Below, in pieces: positions 7,818-15,882 of a stretch of DNA of 56,592 nucleotides. This DNA is from Proteobacteria bacterium UBA7447 (GTDB taxonomy: Bacteria > Pseudomonadota > Gammaproteobacteria > Arenicellales > UBA868). Made by a program: the position numbers and the translations under genes. Under the pieces are notes generated by a model. The model had not been told where the DNA came from and did not search any database. It saw nothing but the letters and a program-made list of their open reading frames with translations. Within the stretch, counting starts at the first letter, position 1; each line of letters opens with the position of its first letter. Where the stretch lies: contig DLPX01000052.1 of NCBI GenBank assembly GCA_002477475.1, forward strand, positions 1-56,592, given 5' to 3'.

Positions 7818-9320
7818 TCAGTAACCTCCGGTTAAATCCGGAAAGAACTCGTGCAGCACGAGTTCATGCATGACCTCAAAGTCCCGACCAGGGGACCGAT
7901 CCTGGTCCAGCGGAGCGATGTGTCCTCGCACCAAATCATAAAAGCGGGCCACTCCCTGGCCATAATGGGCCTTTCGCTGATCCAGAGCAATGCAGCCTGC
8001 CATGGCTTCATAGGAAAGTATTGCCGTCCCGTACCGCACAATCTCCAGCAGGCGTTGAATCACCGGCAAGGCCATAGACATATAGTCCTCCTGACCCCCC
8101 GAGGTCTCGGACGTCATCAAGGAAAGAGGCTGCGCCGCCATACGGACACGCGCCACAAGATCGATACAGGCTTTATGCGCCACCACCATCCCGGCATCCA
8201 ATCCCGGGCGGGGAGCCAGCTGAGGGTTAAGGCCGGTTTGGTTTTCATCCATCATCCGATGCAATCGGCGCTCACTGAGACAAACGACGTGCGATGTGGC
8301 GATAGCGAGGTATTCGATCAAATTGACCAGCAACTGGTTGTGGAAACTCCCTACCGACAACAATCTTGCCTGCCCTTCGCCATCGTCTTCCACCAGCATG
8401 GGATTTCCTGAGAAGGTTCTGATCGTCTGTTCGATGCCGGACCTGACCTGGTCGAGAGCATCCAAATGTGCGCCGTGCACCTGAGGAATAATGCGCAGAG
8501 AGATCGCGGCCTGCAGCTTGTACGGTGTCACCCTACTGCCCTTAAGCAGTTGGTTAAGGCGCGCAATCACCTTTCCCACTCCGGCCCCGTTCGATTGGGC
8601 GAGAGCGGGATGGATTGCATCCTTGGGGGCAGCCAATGCTTCGAGGGAGACGGCCGCGACCAGCGTCGCGAATTCCTGCAGGGCACTGACCTGTCGATGG
8701 GCATAGATCGCATATGCCGGCAGAGCCGTAATCCCGTTGATCAGCGCCAGACCTTCTTTTGAGCCGGGCAAATAGGGGCCCACCCCACGTGCCGACAAAG
8801 CCGCCGCCGCAGCAACCGGTTCGCCATCTGGGTCGAGCACCCTGCCCTCTCCAATCAGCGTCTGGAAACAGTGGGCATTGGGTGTCCCATCAGCAGCGAA
8901 TCCATGCCCGAGCGCGGGCACAAAAGGATCGAAGTCGTCATTCAGCCGCGCGGCAATGAATTGACACAGGTCGGCGCTGACGCCATCCTGGCCTGAAAGA
9001 AAATTTGCCAATCGAACCATCATCATCGCGCGCACCACCGGACGGGGCAGCGGCTCCCCAAACGCTGCGGCCCGGGCAAGCAGGATGTTGCGGGAAATCG
9101 CATCACGCGCTTCTGTAGAAAGATCTGTCGTGCTCAACCTGCCAAGACCCGTTGTGACGCCGTAGCAGGGAGCTCCCGCCTCAATCAAGTCATTGAATAT
9201 CCCGCGGCCCCGCTCAACGCCGGCGAGCAGTGCAGGGGCAATATCGAATCGGGCCTGTTCGTACGCCACCGCCGTGATGACGTCCCAATTAAGGTCTTCT
9301 GGCGCCTTAAGCGTAATCAT
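7818..9320 (-). CDS. Histidine ammonia-lyase paralogue lacking the MIO-forming Ala-Ser-Gly triad
   Basis: A 500-residue member of the HAL/PAL superfamily. The fold markers are present: PCYGVTTGLG with the catalytic-type Tyr53, GLALINGIT with Asn195, SLR before PQVHGA, GSFHNQ, and GGQEDYMSM with Glu411. The loop that makes the methylidene-imidazolone cofactor reads FAADGTPNAH (residues 141-150), whereas the window's true HutH has GASGDLAPLAH. His84 of HutH is replaced by Arg83, the Tyr of DPYCLRC by Ile273, and Lys383 appears in VVAHKAC where HutH has Val. This pattern is incompatible with normal MIO chemistry. From what I know, ergothionase is a HAL-family enzyme that expels trimethylamine without MIO; a betaine lyase is therefore the best guess. 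It overlaps the OCD-like gene by 4 bases (ATGA) and precedes hutI by 2. Confidence 0.9.
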   Translation of the reverse strand: MITLKAPEDLNWDVITAVAYEQARFDIAPALLAGVERGRGIFNDLIEAGAPCYGVTTGLGRLSTTDLSTEARDAISRNILLARAAAFGEPLPRPVVRAMMMVRLANFLSGQDGVSADLCQFIAARLNDDFDPFVPALGHGFAADGTPNAHCFQTLIGEGRVLDPDGEPVAAAAALSARGVGPYLPGSKEGLALINGITALPAYAIYAHRQVSALQEFATLVAAVSLEALAAPKDAIHPALAQSNGAGVGKVIARLNQLLKGSRVTPYKLQAAISLRIIPQVHGAHLDALDQVRSGIEQTIRTFSGNPMLVEDDGEGQARLLSVGSFHNQLLVNLIEYLAIATSHVVCLSERRLHRMMDENQTGLNPQLAPRPGLDAGMVVAHKACIDLVARVRMAAQPLSLMTSETSGGQEDYMSMALPVIQRLLEIVRYGTAILSYEAMAGCIALDQRKAHYGQGVARFYDLVRGHIAPLDQDRSPGRDFEVMHELVLHEFFPDLTGGY

Positions 9321-10318
9321 GTGTAGTCCAGCACCGTGCCGATATCCAGGCGCTTGGCCTTTTCAAGCATGGTCCAACCCAAGGCAATATCCGACGTGGA
9401 CAACCCACGATGCCAGAACAGGATCGTCTCACTGTCATTCTCACGACCGGCCAGCTCCCCTGCGCAGATGGACCCAATCTCTCCATGAATCGTTTCGCGC
9501 GTTACCTTCCCCCCATCAACGTGACGGCGCAGGCAGCCAAAGGGTCCGATCAGGCATTGCTCCCAATGGTCCACCACAATCTTGTCCATGACGTCCGTGA
9601 AATCATCCTCGACAGTACTCTGGGTGCCGTAGGGAATCACCAGCGCTCCCGGCCGTACCCATTCCGTACGAAACAGCGGCTCGGGTGCTTCAAGCCGCGA
9701 AGCCTCTATCATGACATCGGCACCTTCAAGGCAGCTTTGCCAATCATCTGTCACAGTGACGGATTTGCCGAGTTCGTCTGACAAGCGTTGGCCGAAACTG
9801 TCCCGACTCTCAGGGCGCCGGGAATGAACTCGAATTTCCTCGAAATCGAAAAGATGATCAAGGAGTTTGACGTTCCAGAAGGAGCTGCCGCGCGCCCCGA
9901 TATGACCAAGCACCTTTGGCTCGGAGGGCGCGAGATATTTTGCTCCCACGGCGGTCATAGCACCGGTGCGCATGTCGGTAATCGCAGTCGCATCAATAAC
10001 GGCTCGAGGTACACCGGTGCGAGCATCCATCAAAGTCAGCATGCCAAACTCTGATGGATAGCCGAGTTTGTAGTTGTCGATGAAATCACCAACCACCTTT
10101 ATTCCTGCAATACCGATCGGCGCGATATAGCCGCGCAGCACGTTGAAATGCCCGCGAAAGGCCGGGTCTGGCCGCAGGTGCATGCGGGGTTCGATAACTG
10201 TTTCTCCCCGACCCTGCGCTGCGAGGGAATCTTCCTGAGCCTGAATGATTTCGTCAGCCGTCATCGCCAGTGCTTCGACGTCGCGGGCATTCAGATAGTG
10301 CAGCGTGAGATGTTCCAT
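9317..10318 (-). CDS. Ornithine cyclodeaminase / mu-crystallin family protein
   Basis: A 333-residue NAD(P)-binding protein of the OCD/mu-crystallin family. It contains GIKVVGDF (the family Lys near residue 74), an RTGAMTAVGAKYLAP segment, and a dinucleotide-binding strand VLGHIGARGSSFWNV where the usual GxGxQA is altered. True ornithine cyclodeaminases carry a GGDxPGKxEL block with a catalytic Asp; here the region reads PYGTQSTVEDDF, so that Asp is missing. An imine (ketimine) reductase or an amino-acid dehydrogenase is thus more likely than ornithine cyclisation. A good ribosome site (GGAGTTCCC) precedes the ATG. It lies between the PhyH gene and the MIO-less lyase and overlaps the latter by four bases. 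Confidence 0.85.
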   Translation of the reverse strand: MEHLTLHYLNARDVEALAMTADEIIQAQEDSLAAQGRGETVIEPRMHLRPDPAFRGHFNVLRGYIAPIGIAGIKVVGDFIDNYKLGYPSEFGMLTLMDARTGVPRAVIDATAITDMRTGAMTAVGAKYLAPSEPKVLGHIGARGSSFWNVKLLDHLFDFEEIRVHSRRPESRDSFGQRLSDELGKSVTVTDDWQSCLEGADVMIEASRLEAPEPLFRTEWVRPGALVIPYGTQSTVEDDFTDVMDKIVVDHWEQCLIGPFGCLRRHVDGGKVTRETIHGEIGSICAGELAGRENDSETILFWHRGLSTSDIALGWTMLEKAKRLDIGTVLDYT

Positions 10319-10355
10319 GGGAACTCCAGAATCAAACGAAGAGTGTCTCAGTCAC

Positions 10356-11183
10356 CTACTGTGGGCTTTGACTTTTTGGGAAAATGACAGGGAATTGATC
10401 CCCACTGAACGGTGCCCCGTGTTCATACGCCAGGCCAGGGAAAAATGGCGAAGTCTTGCCCGGTCTTTGAACAAACCGGGCATCATCCCCTACCCACCGG
10501 ATTGAGGTTACCCGGCGGCGCTGACTTGAGTGATTTGCGGCAGCACCATGCAGCGTTCGGAAGTTGAATGCGATCGCGTCACCTGGCTCCGTTGCCCAAC
10601 GGCGGATCTCTAAACTGTCGCGATCAGTTTCAACGTCCGGTACTGACTCGGATTCATCCGCCGAATACAGATCCGTGCCATCAAATCGGGTTGGCTTGAA
10701 GTCAACTCCCCACCTATGGGAACCCGCCACGTACTCGACGGTACGATCAGCAGGAACTGGGTCCACCGGAACCCAAAAACTCACCGACTGGGTGCCATCA
10801 ACGATGTAATAGGGCTGGTCATGGTGCCAGGGGGTCTTAACCGAATTGCCAGGTTCCTTGACCAGGACATGATCGTGGAAGACGCGTGCCGTATCCGAGC
10901 GCATCAGTTGCGCCGCGATCTTCGCCATCGGAGACTCAACCACCAACGCGCGATAACCGGAAAAATCTGCCCAAACGCAGTAATCCTGAAAAAATTCGCA
11001 GCCCTCACTCTCTTCGGGCCGATAGGTGCGCTCCCGCCAACTCGGGTTACGTTTATTTTCCTCGATGGCCTGACGTACTCCTTCTACCCAGGGCGTGAAT
11101 ACATCCCGAAGCACCACAACCCCGTCCGCTTCGAAAACCTCAACGAGGTCATCGGAGATCAGATTTGGGCTCATCTTTTCCAT
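10356..11183 (-). CDS. Phytanoyl-CoA dioxygenase (PhyH) family oxygenase
   Basis: A 275-residue Fe(II)/2-oxoglutarate oxygenase. It has the iron ligands His120 and Asp122 in TPWHHDQPYY, a distal His at about 212 in RTLHGAAANHS and an Arg cluster (QRRR) just after it; AGSH near residue 155 is a family marker. The PWHHDQPYY context resembles the ectoine-hydroxylase/mitomycin-type branch of PhyH, which acts on small polar molecules. Two start codons are possible (11183 or three codons later); neither has a strong ribosome site. It is the second gene of the operon headed by the TauD-like oxygenase. Substrate unknown; N-demethylation or hydroxylation of a histidine derivative is possible but not shown. 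Confidence 0.88.
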   Translation of the reverse strand: MEKMSPNLISDDLVEVFEADGVVVLRDVFTPWVEGVRQAIEENKRNPSWRERTYRPEESEGCEFFQDYCVWADFSGYRALVVESPMAKIAAQLMRSDTARVFHDHVLVKEPGNSVKTPWHHDQPYYIVDGTQSVSFWVPVDPVPADRTVEYVAGSHRWGVDFKPTRFDGTDLYSADESESVPDVETDRDSLEIRRWATEPGDAIAFNFRTLHGAAANHSSQRRRVTSIRWVGDDARFVQRPGKTSPFFPGLAYEHGAPFSGDQFPVIFPKSQSPQ

Positions 11184-11230
11184 CTTTAATTGTGATTTCC
11201 TGGTGTTTCGTTTGCAGGCAATCCAGAAGC

Positions 11231-12100
11231 TCAGTACTCCATCGCAGTGCAGCGGTACAGCAGCCGTCGATGGCCTGAGAAATCATTAATCGGGTAGTGA
11301 AGCGTAAACCGGTTATCCCACATCACCAACTGACCCTCCGTCCAGGAGATGCGGGCAGTAAATTCACAGCGGGTCATATGCTCATCCAGAAACTTCAGCA
11401 GCGGCTCACTTTCTTCTTTTGTCATCCCGACAAAGCGTGTGGCGAACATGCGATTGAGATAGATGCCCTCCTCACCTGTCTCAGGATGACGCCGTACGAC
11501 CGGATGCACTGCCGTCTCTGATGGATGATCTGGCGCATCGGGGCCGGAATAACTATGCACGGCCTCGAGTTTTCGCAGAAGTTGCTGCATGCCGGAACTC
11601 AGTGCGGAGAAAGCAGCCACCGTACTGGCAAAGAGCGTATCACCCCCCACAGGCGGAAGTTGCTTCGCGTGCAGCGCAGACAGATAACCAGCGGGCTTTC
11701 GGAAAGTCACATCAGCGTGCCAACAGACCCCACCGAAAAGCCGATCGCCTTCTGGCTCTTTCAGCATCTGAAGCACTTCCGGCGCCTCATCGACCGAAAT
11801 CACGCCATCGTCGGCGTGATGTACAAAGAGGGGCCCGAACTGGCGAACAAAACTCCGCAATGCCTGCGCTGAAGCTTCCTGGGGCTCAAACACCAGCACA
11901 AGATATTTATCGAACGCTTCTTTGATAATTCGAATCAACGCAGGATCCGACTCATCCGATGCCGCCGTCCACGGGAGATTCTCAATAAATGCTCCGAACA
12001 CTGGAGTAATCGGTCTGATCCGTACCGAATTATTAGTCAGGCCATCAGCCGCAGCCAAGGAATCCCCTGCGGGACTTATTGTCTGAGTCACCGGTGTCAT
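11231..12100 (-). CDS. TauD/TfdA family Fe(II)/2-oxoglutarate dioxygenase
   Basis: A 289-residue protein with the TauD/TfdA core: His128-x-Asp130 in CWHADVTF, a GGDTLFAS strand, RHPETGEEGIYLNR, and a distal His268 in NRFTLHYPINDF followed by GHRRL for 2-oxoglutarate binding. Members cleave sulfonates or ethers or hydroxylate amino acids and alkaloids. A GGGAGAATAA ribosome site supports the ATG at 12100. It is the first gene of the seven-gene minus-strand operon and lies divergent from hutF, so both operons probably share the control region at 12101-12232. Only about a third of the residues match the other TauD-type protein of the window (28315-29190) in a by-eye comparison, so it is not a recent duplicate. 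Confidence 0.88.
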   Translation of the reverse strand: MTPVTQTISPAGDSLAAADGLTNNSVRIRPITPVFGAFIENLPWTAASDESDPALIRIIKEAFDKYLVLVFEPQEASAQALRSFVRQFGPLFVHHADDGVISVDEAPEVLQMLKEPEGDRLFGGVCWHADVTFRKPAGYLSALHAKQLPPVGGDTLFASTVAAFSALSSGMQQLLRKLEAVHSYSGPDAPDHPSETAVHPVVRRHPETGEEGIYLNRMFATRFVGMTKEESEPLLKFLDEHMTRCEFTARISWTEGQLVMWDNRFTLHYPINDFSGHRRLLYRCTAMEY

Positions 12101-12232
12101 TTATTCTCCCACTAGTAATGAGCAAGCGTAGACGCGGATACGCAGGCGCAGACCACGCTTTCACTGTGCCATCCGCGCGTCATTACGGTGCATCAGTATA
12201 GGCGCCGACACAAAACAAGCAACCAGGAAATC
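12101..12232. promoter_or_regulatory. Divergent control region between the lyase/hutI operon and the hutF-hutH-hutU operon
   Basis: This 132-base region lies between the start of the TauD-like gene and the hutF start. It must contain both outward promoters and is the natural place for common regulation of the two histidine-related operons. The hutF ribosome site (CAGGAAA, about 12224-12230) lies at its right end. No hutC-like or other local regulator gene is adjacent, and I could not recognise a defined operator. Confidence 0.45.
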
Positions 12233-13630
12233 ATGCGTACTTCAGGCTCTCGACTCAACTCTGTGCGTTGTGCAACCGCTCTGACCGCCTCAGGCTGGAA
12301 AAATAACTGTGTCATCGAGTTCGATGCATCGGGGCGGATACAAAGTCTGCGGGAAGATAGCCAATCAGATGTGGATCTGATACTTAAGGGTACGGTTATT
12401 GCGGGAATACCCAACCTGCATTCCCACGCCCATCAGAAAGTCATTACAGGGCTGACAGAGCATCGAATTGCAGGTCAGGATGATTTCTGGGGCTGGCGCG
12501 AAGTCATGTATCGCGCGAACGCGCGGCTTGATCCGGAGCAACTGCAGACGATTGCCCGATATCTGTATATCGACATGCTGCTAAAAGGATATACCTCCGT
12601 TGCCGAATTTCACTACCTGCATCATCAACCGGACGGTACGCCCTATTCCGACCTCAGCGAGATGTCGGCACAACTTCTGCAGGCTGCCTCCGAAGCCGGG
12701 ATTGCTATCACGCTTTTGCCGGTTCTGTACTGTCGGGGCGGATTCAAAGATGAACCGGTACAAGACTCCCAGCATCGGTTCTTCAATGATCCGGAACGCT
12801 ACCTGGCGCTGCTCGAGAGTTGTCATTCGCTTTGCGCAAATAATCCAGACAGATCCCTGGGTTTCGCGGCTCACTCCCTTCGCGCTGTCTCCCCTTCAGC
12901 CATGTCGTCAACCATCAAGGCGGCGGGACCAATGCTTGAAGGAGCCCCAATCCACATCCATGTTGCCGAGCAGATGCGTGAAGTCAATGACTGCCTTGAA
13001 ATAAACGGGGCAAGACCCGTGGCCTGGCTGTATGACCAATGTGACGTTAACGATCGTTGGTGCCTTGTCCACGCCACGCATGTCGACCCTCAGGAGCAGA
13101 CACTGCTTGCGCAAAGCCAAGCGATCGTCGGACTCTGCCCGACGACGGAGGCCAATCTCGGCGATGGCATTTTTCCTGCAGCGGAATTGATGAACAGCAA
13201 TGGGTTTCTGGGCGTGGGCTCGGACAGTCAGGTGTGCACATCCCCTGCAGAGGAGCTTCGCCTGCTCGAATACAGTCAACGGTTCAGCCTTCAGCGGCGA
13301 ACGGTGCTGGTGCCGGACGAAGCCGGCAGCAATGGCCGGGCATTAATCACCGCAGCAATTATTGGGGGGAATCGTGCTCGGGGTGAGTCACTCGCCGGAC
13401 TGCAGCCCGGCGCCCGGGGAGATCTTGTTGAAATTGGATCGGATCACGTTGAATTTGCAGGGCGCTCACCGGATCAGATTCTTGATACCTGGATTTTTTC
13501 AGGGCCCGATAACCCCGTGCAAAACGTGGTTGCCGGGGGAAGACATGTTGTTCATGATGGTATCCATCCTGCGATGGAGAGCGCATCGCGAGCATACCGG
13601 GAAATGGTGAATGCTCTCGATCTGAGCTGA
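12233..13630 (+). CDS. hutF: N-formimino-L-glutamate deiminase
   Basis: HutF converts N-formimino-L-glutamate to N-formyl-L-glutamate and ammonia. The 465-residue protein matches the family throughout: NLHSHAHQ (zinc site), FWGWREVMYR, TSVAEFHYLHH, HIHVAEQMREV, WCLVHATH, GLCPTTEANLGDGIFP and the GVGSDSQV metal Asp segment. In the family the first motif is HSHAFQ; here Phe is His. The ATG at 12233 is preferred over an in-frame start 15 codons upstream because CAGGAAA lies six bases before it and the family N-terminus fits. First gene of hutF-hutH-deformylase-hutU. Its presence defines the five-step Hut route in which HutG deformylates N-formylglutamate. Confidence 0.95.
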   Translation: MRTSGSRLNSVRCATALTASGWKNNCVIEFDASGRIQSLREDSQSDVDLILKGTVIAGIPNLHSHAHQKVITGLTEHRIAGQDDFWGWREVMYRANARLDPEQLQTIARYLYIDMLLKGYTSVAEFHYLHHQPDGTPYSDLSEMSAQLLQAASEAGIAITLLPVLYCRGGFKDEPVQDSQHRFFNDPERYLALLESCHSLCANNPDRSLGFAAHSLRAVSPSAMSSTIKAAGPMLEGAPIHIHVAEQMREVNDCLEINGARPVAWLYDQCDVNDRWCLVHATHVDPQEQTLLAQSQAIVGLCPTTEANLGDGIFPAAELMNSNGFLGVGSDSQVCTSPAEELRLLEYSQRFSLQRRTVLVPDEAGSNGRALITAAIIGGNRARGESLAGLQPGARGDLVEIGSDHVEFAGRSPDQILDTWIFSGPDNPVQNVVAGGRHVVHDGIHPAMESASRAYREMVNALDLS

Positions 13631-13671
13631 CCGATCCGCCTTGCGCAACGTCAACAGGGGAACCCACTATC

Positions 13672-15213
13672 GTGAAGACAGTTAATTTGATTCCGGGTCA
13701 GGTGGCACTGGATCAACTCCGGGAGATCGGGAAGGAGCCCGTTCAGGTATCGCTCCCTGAAGACGCCTGGCGCCAGGTTCGTCACAGCCGTGACTCCCTG
13801 AATGCGGTTGTGCAGCGCGGTGCGCCGGCCTATGGGATTAACACAGGCTTTGGCAAACTCGCGAAGACTCAGGTGGATAATGCCGATCTGTCCACGCTGC
13901 AACATAACCTGATTCGCTCCCATGCTGTCGGCGTGGGCCAGCCGCTTGGTCTTGAGATCACCCGGCTGATCATGGTCCTGAAACTCTTGAGCCTCTCTCG
14001 GGGATATTCTGGTGTCCGTCCGGAGGTGATCGAGCACTTCATTTTGATGGTGTCAAATGACATCCTTCCGGTCATTCCTGAAAAAGGATCCGTGGGCGCC
14101 TCGGGAGATCTCGCACCGCTTGCCCACCTGTCTCTCGCGCTGATCGGCGAAGGAGAGGTATTTTTCCGAGATAAACGCGTTTCGGCAGCAGAGGCCTTGC
14201 AGTCCGCAGGATTGCATCCGCTGGTCCTCGAGGCCAAGGAAGGGCTTGCACTGCTAAACGGCACGCAGGTTTCTGCAGCGCTCGCGATTGGCGGTCTATT
14301 TTCCGCCGAACAAAATCTCGCCAGCGCCATGGTGATCGGAGCCATCTCGGTAGATGCCGCACTCGGCAGCTACGTGCCTTTCGATGCTCGCATTCACGAG
14401 GCCCGAGGGCAGTCGGGGCAGACGCGGGTGGCAGCCATCTACCGGGCATTGCTTAACAACAGCGAACTCAACCGTTCGCATGCCGACTGCGATCGTGTTC
14501 AGGATCCTTACTGCCTTCGCTGTCAGCCGCAGGTGTTGGGCGCCTGTCTCGATCAGCTCGATCATGCCGCGCGGATTCTTTTGCGCGAAGCAAACGCCGT
14601 TTCCGATAACCCGATTCTGTGTCCAGAAACGGGTGATGTCCTGTCAGGCGGAAACTTCCACGCAGAACCCGTGGCACTGGTTGCCGACAATATTGCTCTC
14701 GCGATTGCTGAGACCGGCAGTTTGTCTGAGCGACGGATCGCCATGCTGGTCGATGCCAGTATCAGTGAACTGCCGCCCTTTCTGACCCGAAATGCCGGGC
14801 TGGAATCGGGCTTCATGATCGCCCATGTCACCGCCGCAGCTCTGACATCCGAAAACAAGAGCCTTGCCCACCCCGCCAGCGTGGACAGTCTTCCCACATC
14901 GGCAAACCAGGAGGATCACGTCAGTATGGCCACTTTTGCCGCGCGCCGACTCCAAGACATGAACAAGAACACCCTGCAGATCCTGGCCGTCGAATATCTC
15001 GCCGCCTCACAAGGGATCTCCCTGCGCCGGCCTCTGACTTCTTCAACTCAAGTGGAGTCCGCGTACGAACTGCTCCGCGCACACGTGCCGGAATATGCCC
15101 AAGACAGGGTGTTGTATCCCGATATAGAAGAATCGGCCTCAATCATCAATCAAGGCCAGCTGGCAAAACTTCTGCCCAAGCAACCGCTGGATACGGATAC
15201 ACAAATACATTGA
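13672..15213 (+). CDS. hutH: Histidine ammonia-lyase
   Basis: HutH eliminates ammonia from L-histidine to give urocanate. The 513-residue protein carries every expected residue: PAYGINTGFG (Tyr54), IRSHAVG (His84), GSVGASGDLAPLAH with the MIO triad Ala143-Ser144-Gly145, LALLNGTQ, QDPYCLRCQPQ, GNFHAEP and SANQEDHVSM. It starts with a GTG at 13672, after GGGGAA. It lies 41 bases after hutF in the same operon. It gives a direct in-window control for the paralogue at 7818-9320, which lacks the triad, the His and the Tyr. Confidence 0.96.
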   Translation: MKTVNLIPGQVALDQLREIGKEPVQVSLPEDAWRQVRHSRDSLNAVVQRGAPAYGINTGFGKLAKTQVDNADLSTLQHNLIRSHAVGVGQPLGLEITRLIMVLKLLSLSRGYSGVRPEVIEHFILMVSNDILPVIPEKGSVGASGDLAPLAHLSLALIGEGEVFFRDKRVSAAEALQSAGLHPLVLEAKEGLALLNGTQVSAALAIGGLFSAEQNLASAMVIGAISVDAALGSYVPFDARIHEARGQSGQTRVAAIYRALLNNSELNRSHADCDRVQDPYCLRCQPQVLGACLDQLDHAARILLREANAVSDNPILCPETGDVLSGGNFHAEPVALVADNIALAIAETGSLSERRIAMLVDASISELPPFLTRNAGLESGFMIAHVTAAALTSENKSLAHPASVDSLPTSANQEDHVSMATFAARRLQDMNKNTLQILAVEYLAASQGISLRRPLTSSTQVESAYELLRAHVPEYAQDRVLYPDIEESASIINQGQLAKLLPKQPLDTDTQIH

Positions 15214-15243
15214 AGGATTGACGCGAGTAACTTTGAGAACCCT

Positions 15244-15822
15244 ATGAATCGAATCCTCAGCATTGCCCAGGTCGGCCACCCGGTCCTGCGCGAACCCACA
15301 GCAGAACTCAGCACCGAGACGCTCCAGAGCCCTGAGATGCAGCAATTCATTGATGATCTGATCGCGACCATGCGTGCAGCCAATGGAGCAGGCCTTGCTG
15401 CCAATCAGGTGTATCAATCCCTTCGAATCTGCGCGATCGAGGTACGCGATAACCCACGCTACCCTTATCGTCCGAATATTCCCCTTACGGTTCTGGTGAA
15501 TCCCGTACTGACACCGGTAGGCGATGCCATGTTCGAGAACTATGAGGGCTGCCTCAGCGTCCCCAATCTGCGCGGAAAAGTGCAACGCCACTGCGAAATA
15601 GACGTCAGCGCTCTGGACCGGCACGGCAATCCGATCAATGACCGCGTCAAGGGGATGACCGCCGCCACCTATCAGCATGAGGTGGATCATCTGCTCGGCA
15701 AACTGTTTCTAGACCGGGTGGAGGACTCAACCAGTCTCGTCACCTGGGACCACTTTGAGCGCTATCACCGGGCCCAGGTCGCCGAAAACGTCCAGCAACT
15801 GGTAGCCCGATACGGCAGTTGA
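15244..15822 (+). CDS. Peptide-deformylase-family hydrolase in the hut operon
   Basis: A 192-residue protein with all three deformylase motifs: GAGLAANQ (residues 48-55), EGCLS (101-105, metal Cys103) and QHEVDH (144-149, metal His145 and His149 with Glu146). Deformylases remove formyl groups using Fe2+ or Zn2+. Housekeeping deformylase normally sits beside fmt/rsmB; this copy lies between hutH and hutU, 30 bases after hutH. No HutG gene is visible in the window, so an N-formyl-L-glutamate deformylase role is the natural inference. The first motif has Asn where housekeeping enzymes usually have Pro or Thr, and a 25-residue C-terminal helix follows the HEVDH region. It could instead be an ordinary deformylase that happens to be here. 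Confidence 0.88.
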   Translation: MNRILSIAQVGHPVLREPTAELSTETLQSPEMQQFIDDLIATMRAANGAGLAANQVYQSLRICAIEVRDNPRYPYRPNIPLTVLVNPVLTPVGDAMFENYEGCLSVPNLRGKVQRHCEIDVSALDRHGNPINDRVKGMTAATYQHEVDHLLGKLFLDRVEDSTSLVTWDHFERYHRAQVAENVQQLVARYGS

Positions 15823-15882
15823 AGACATCCGTACTCCCACTAACCCTCATTACTGATCTCGATCCGATCTCGACAAACCGAC

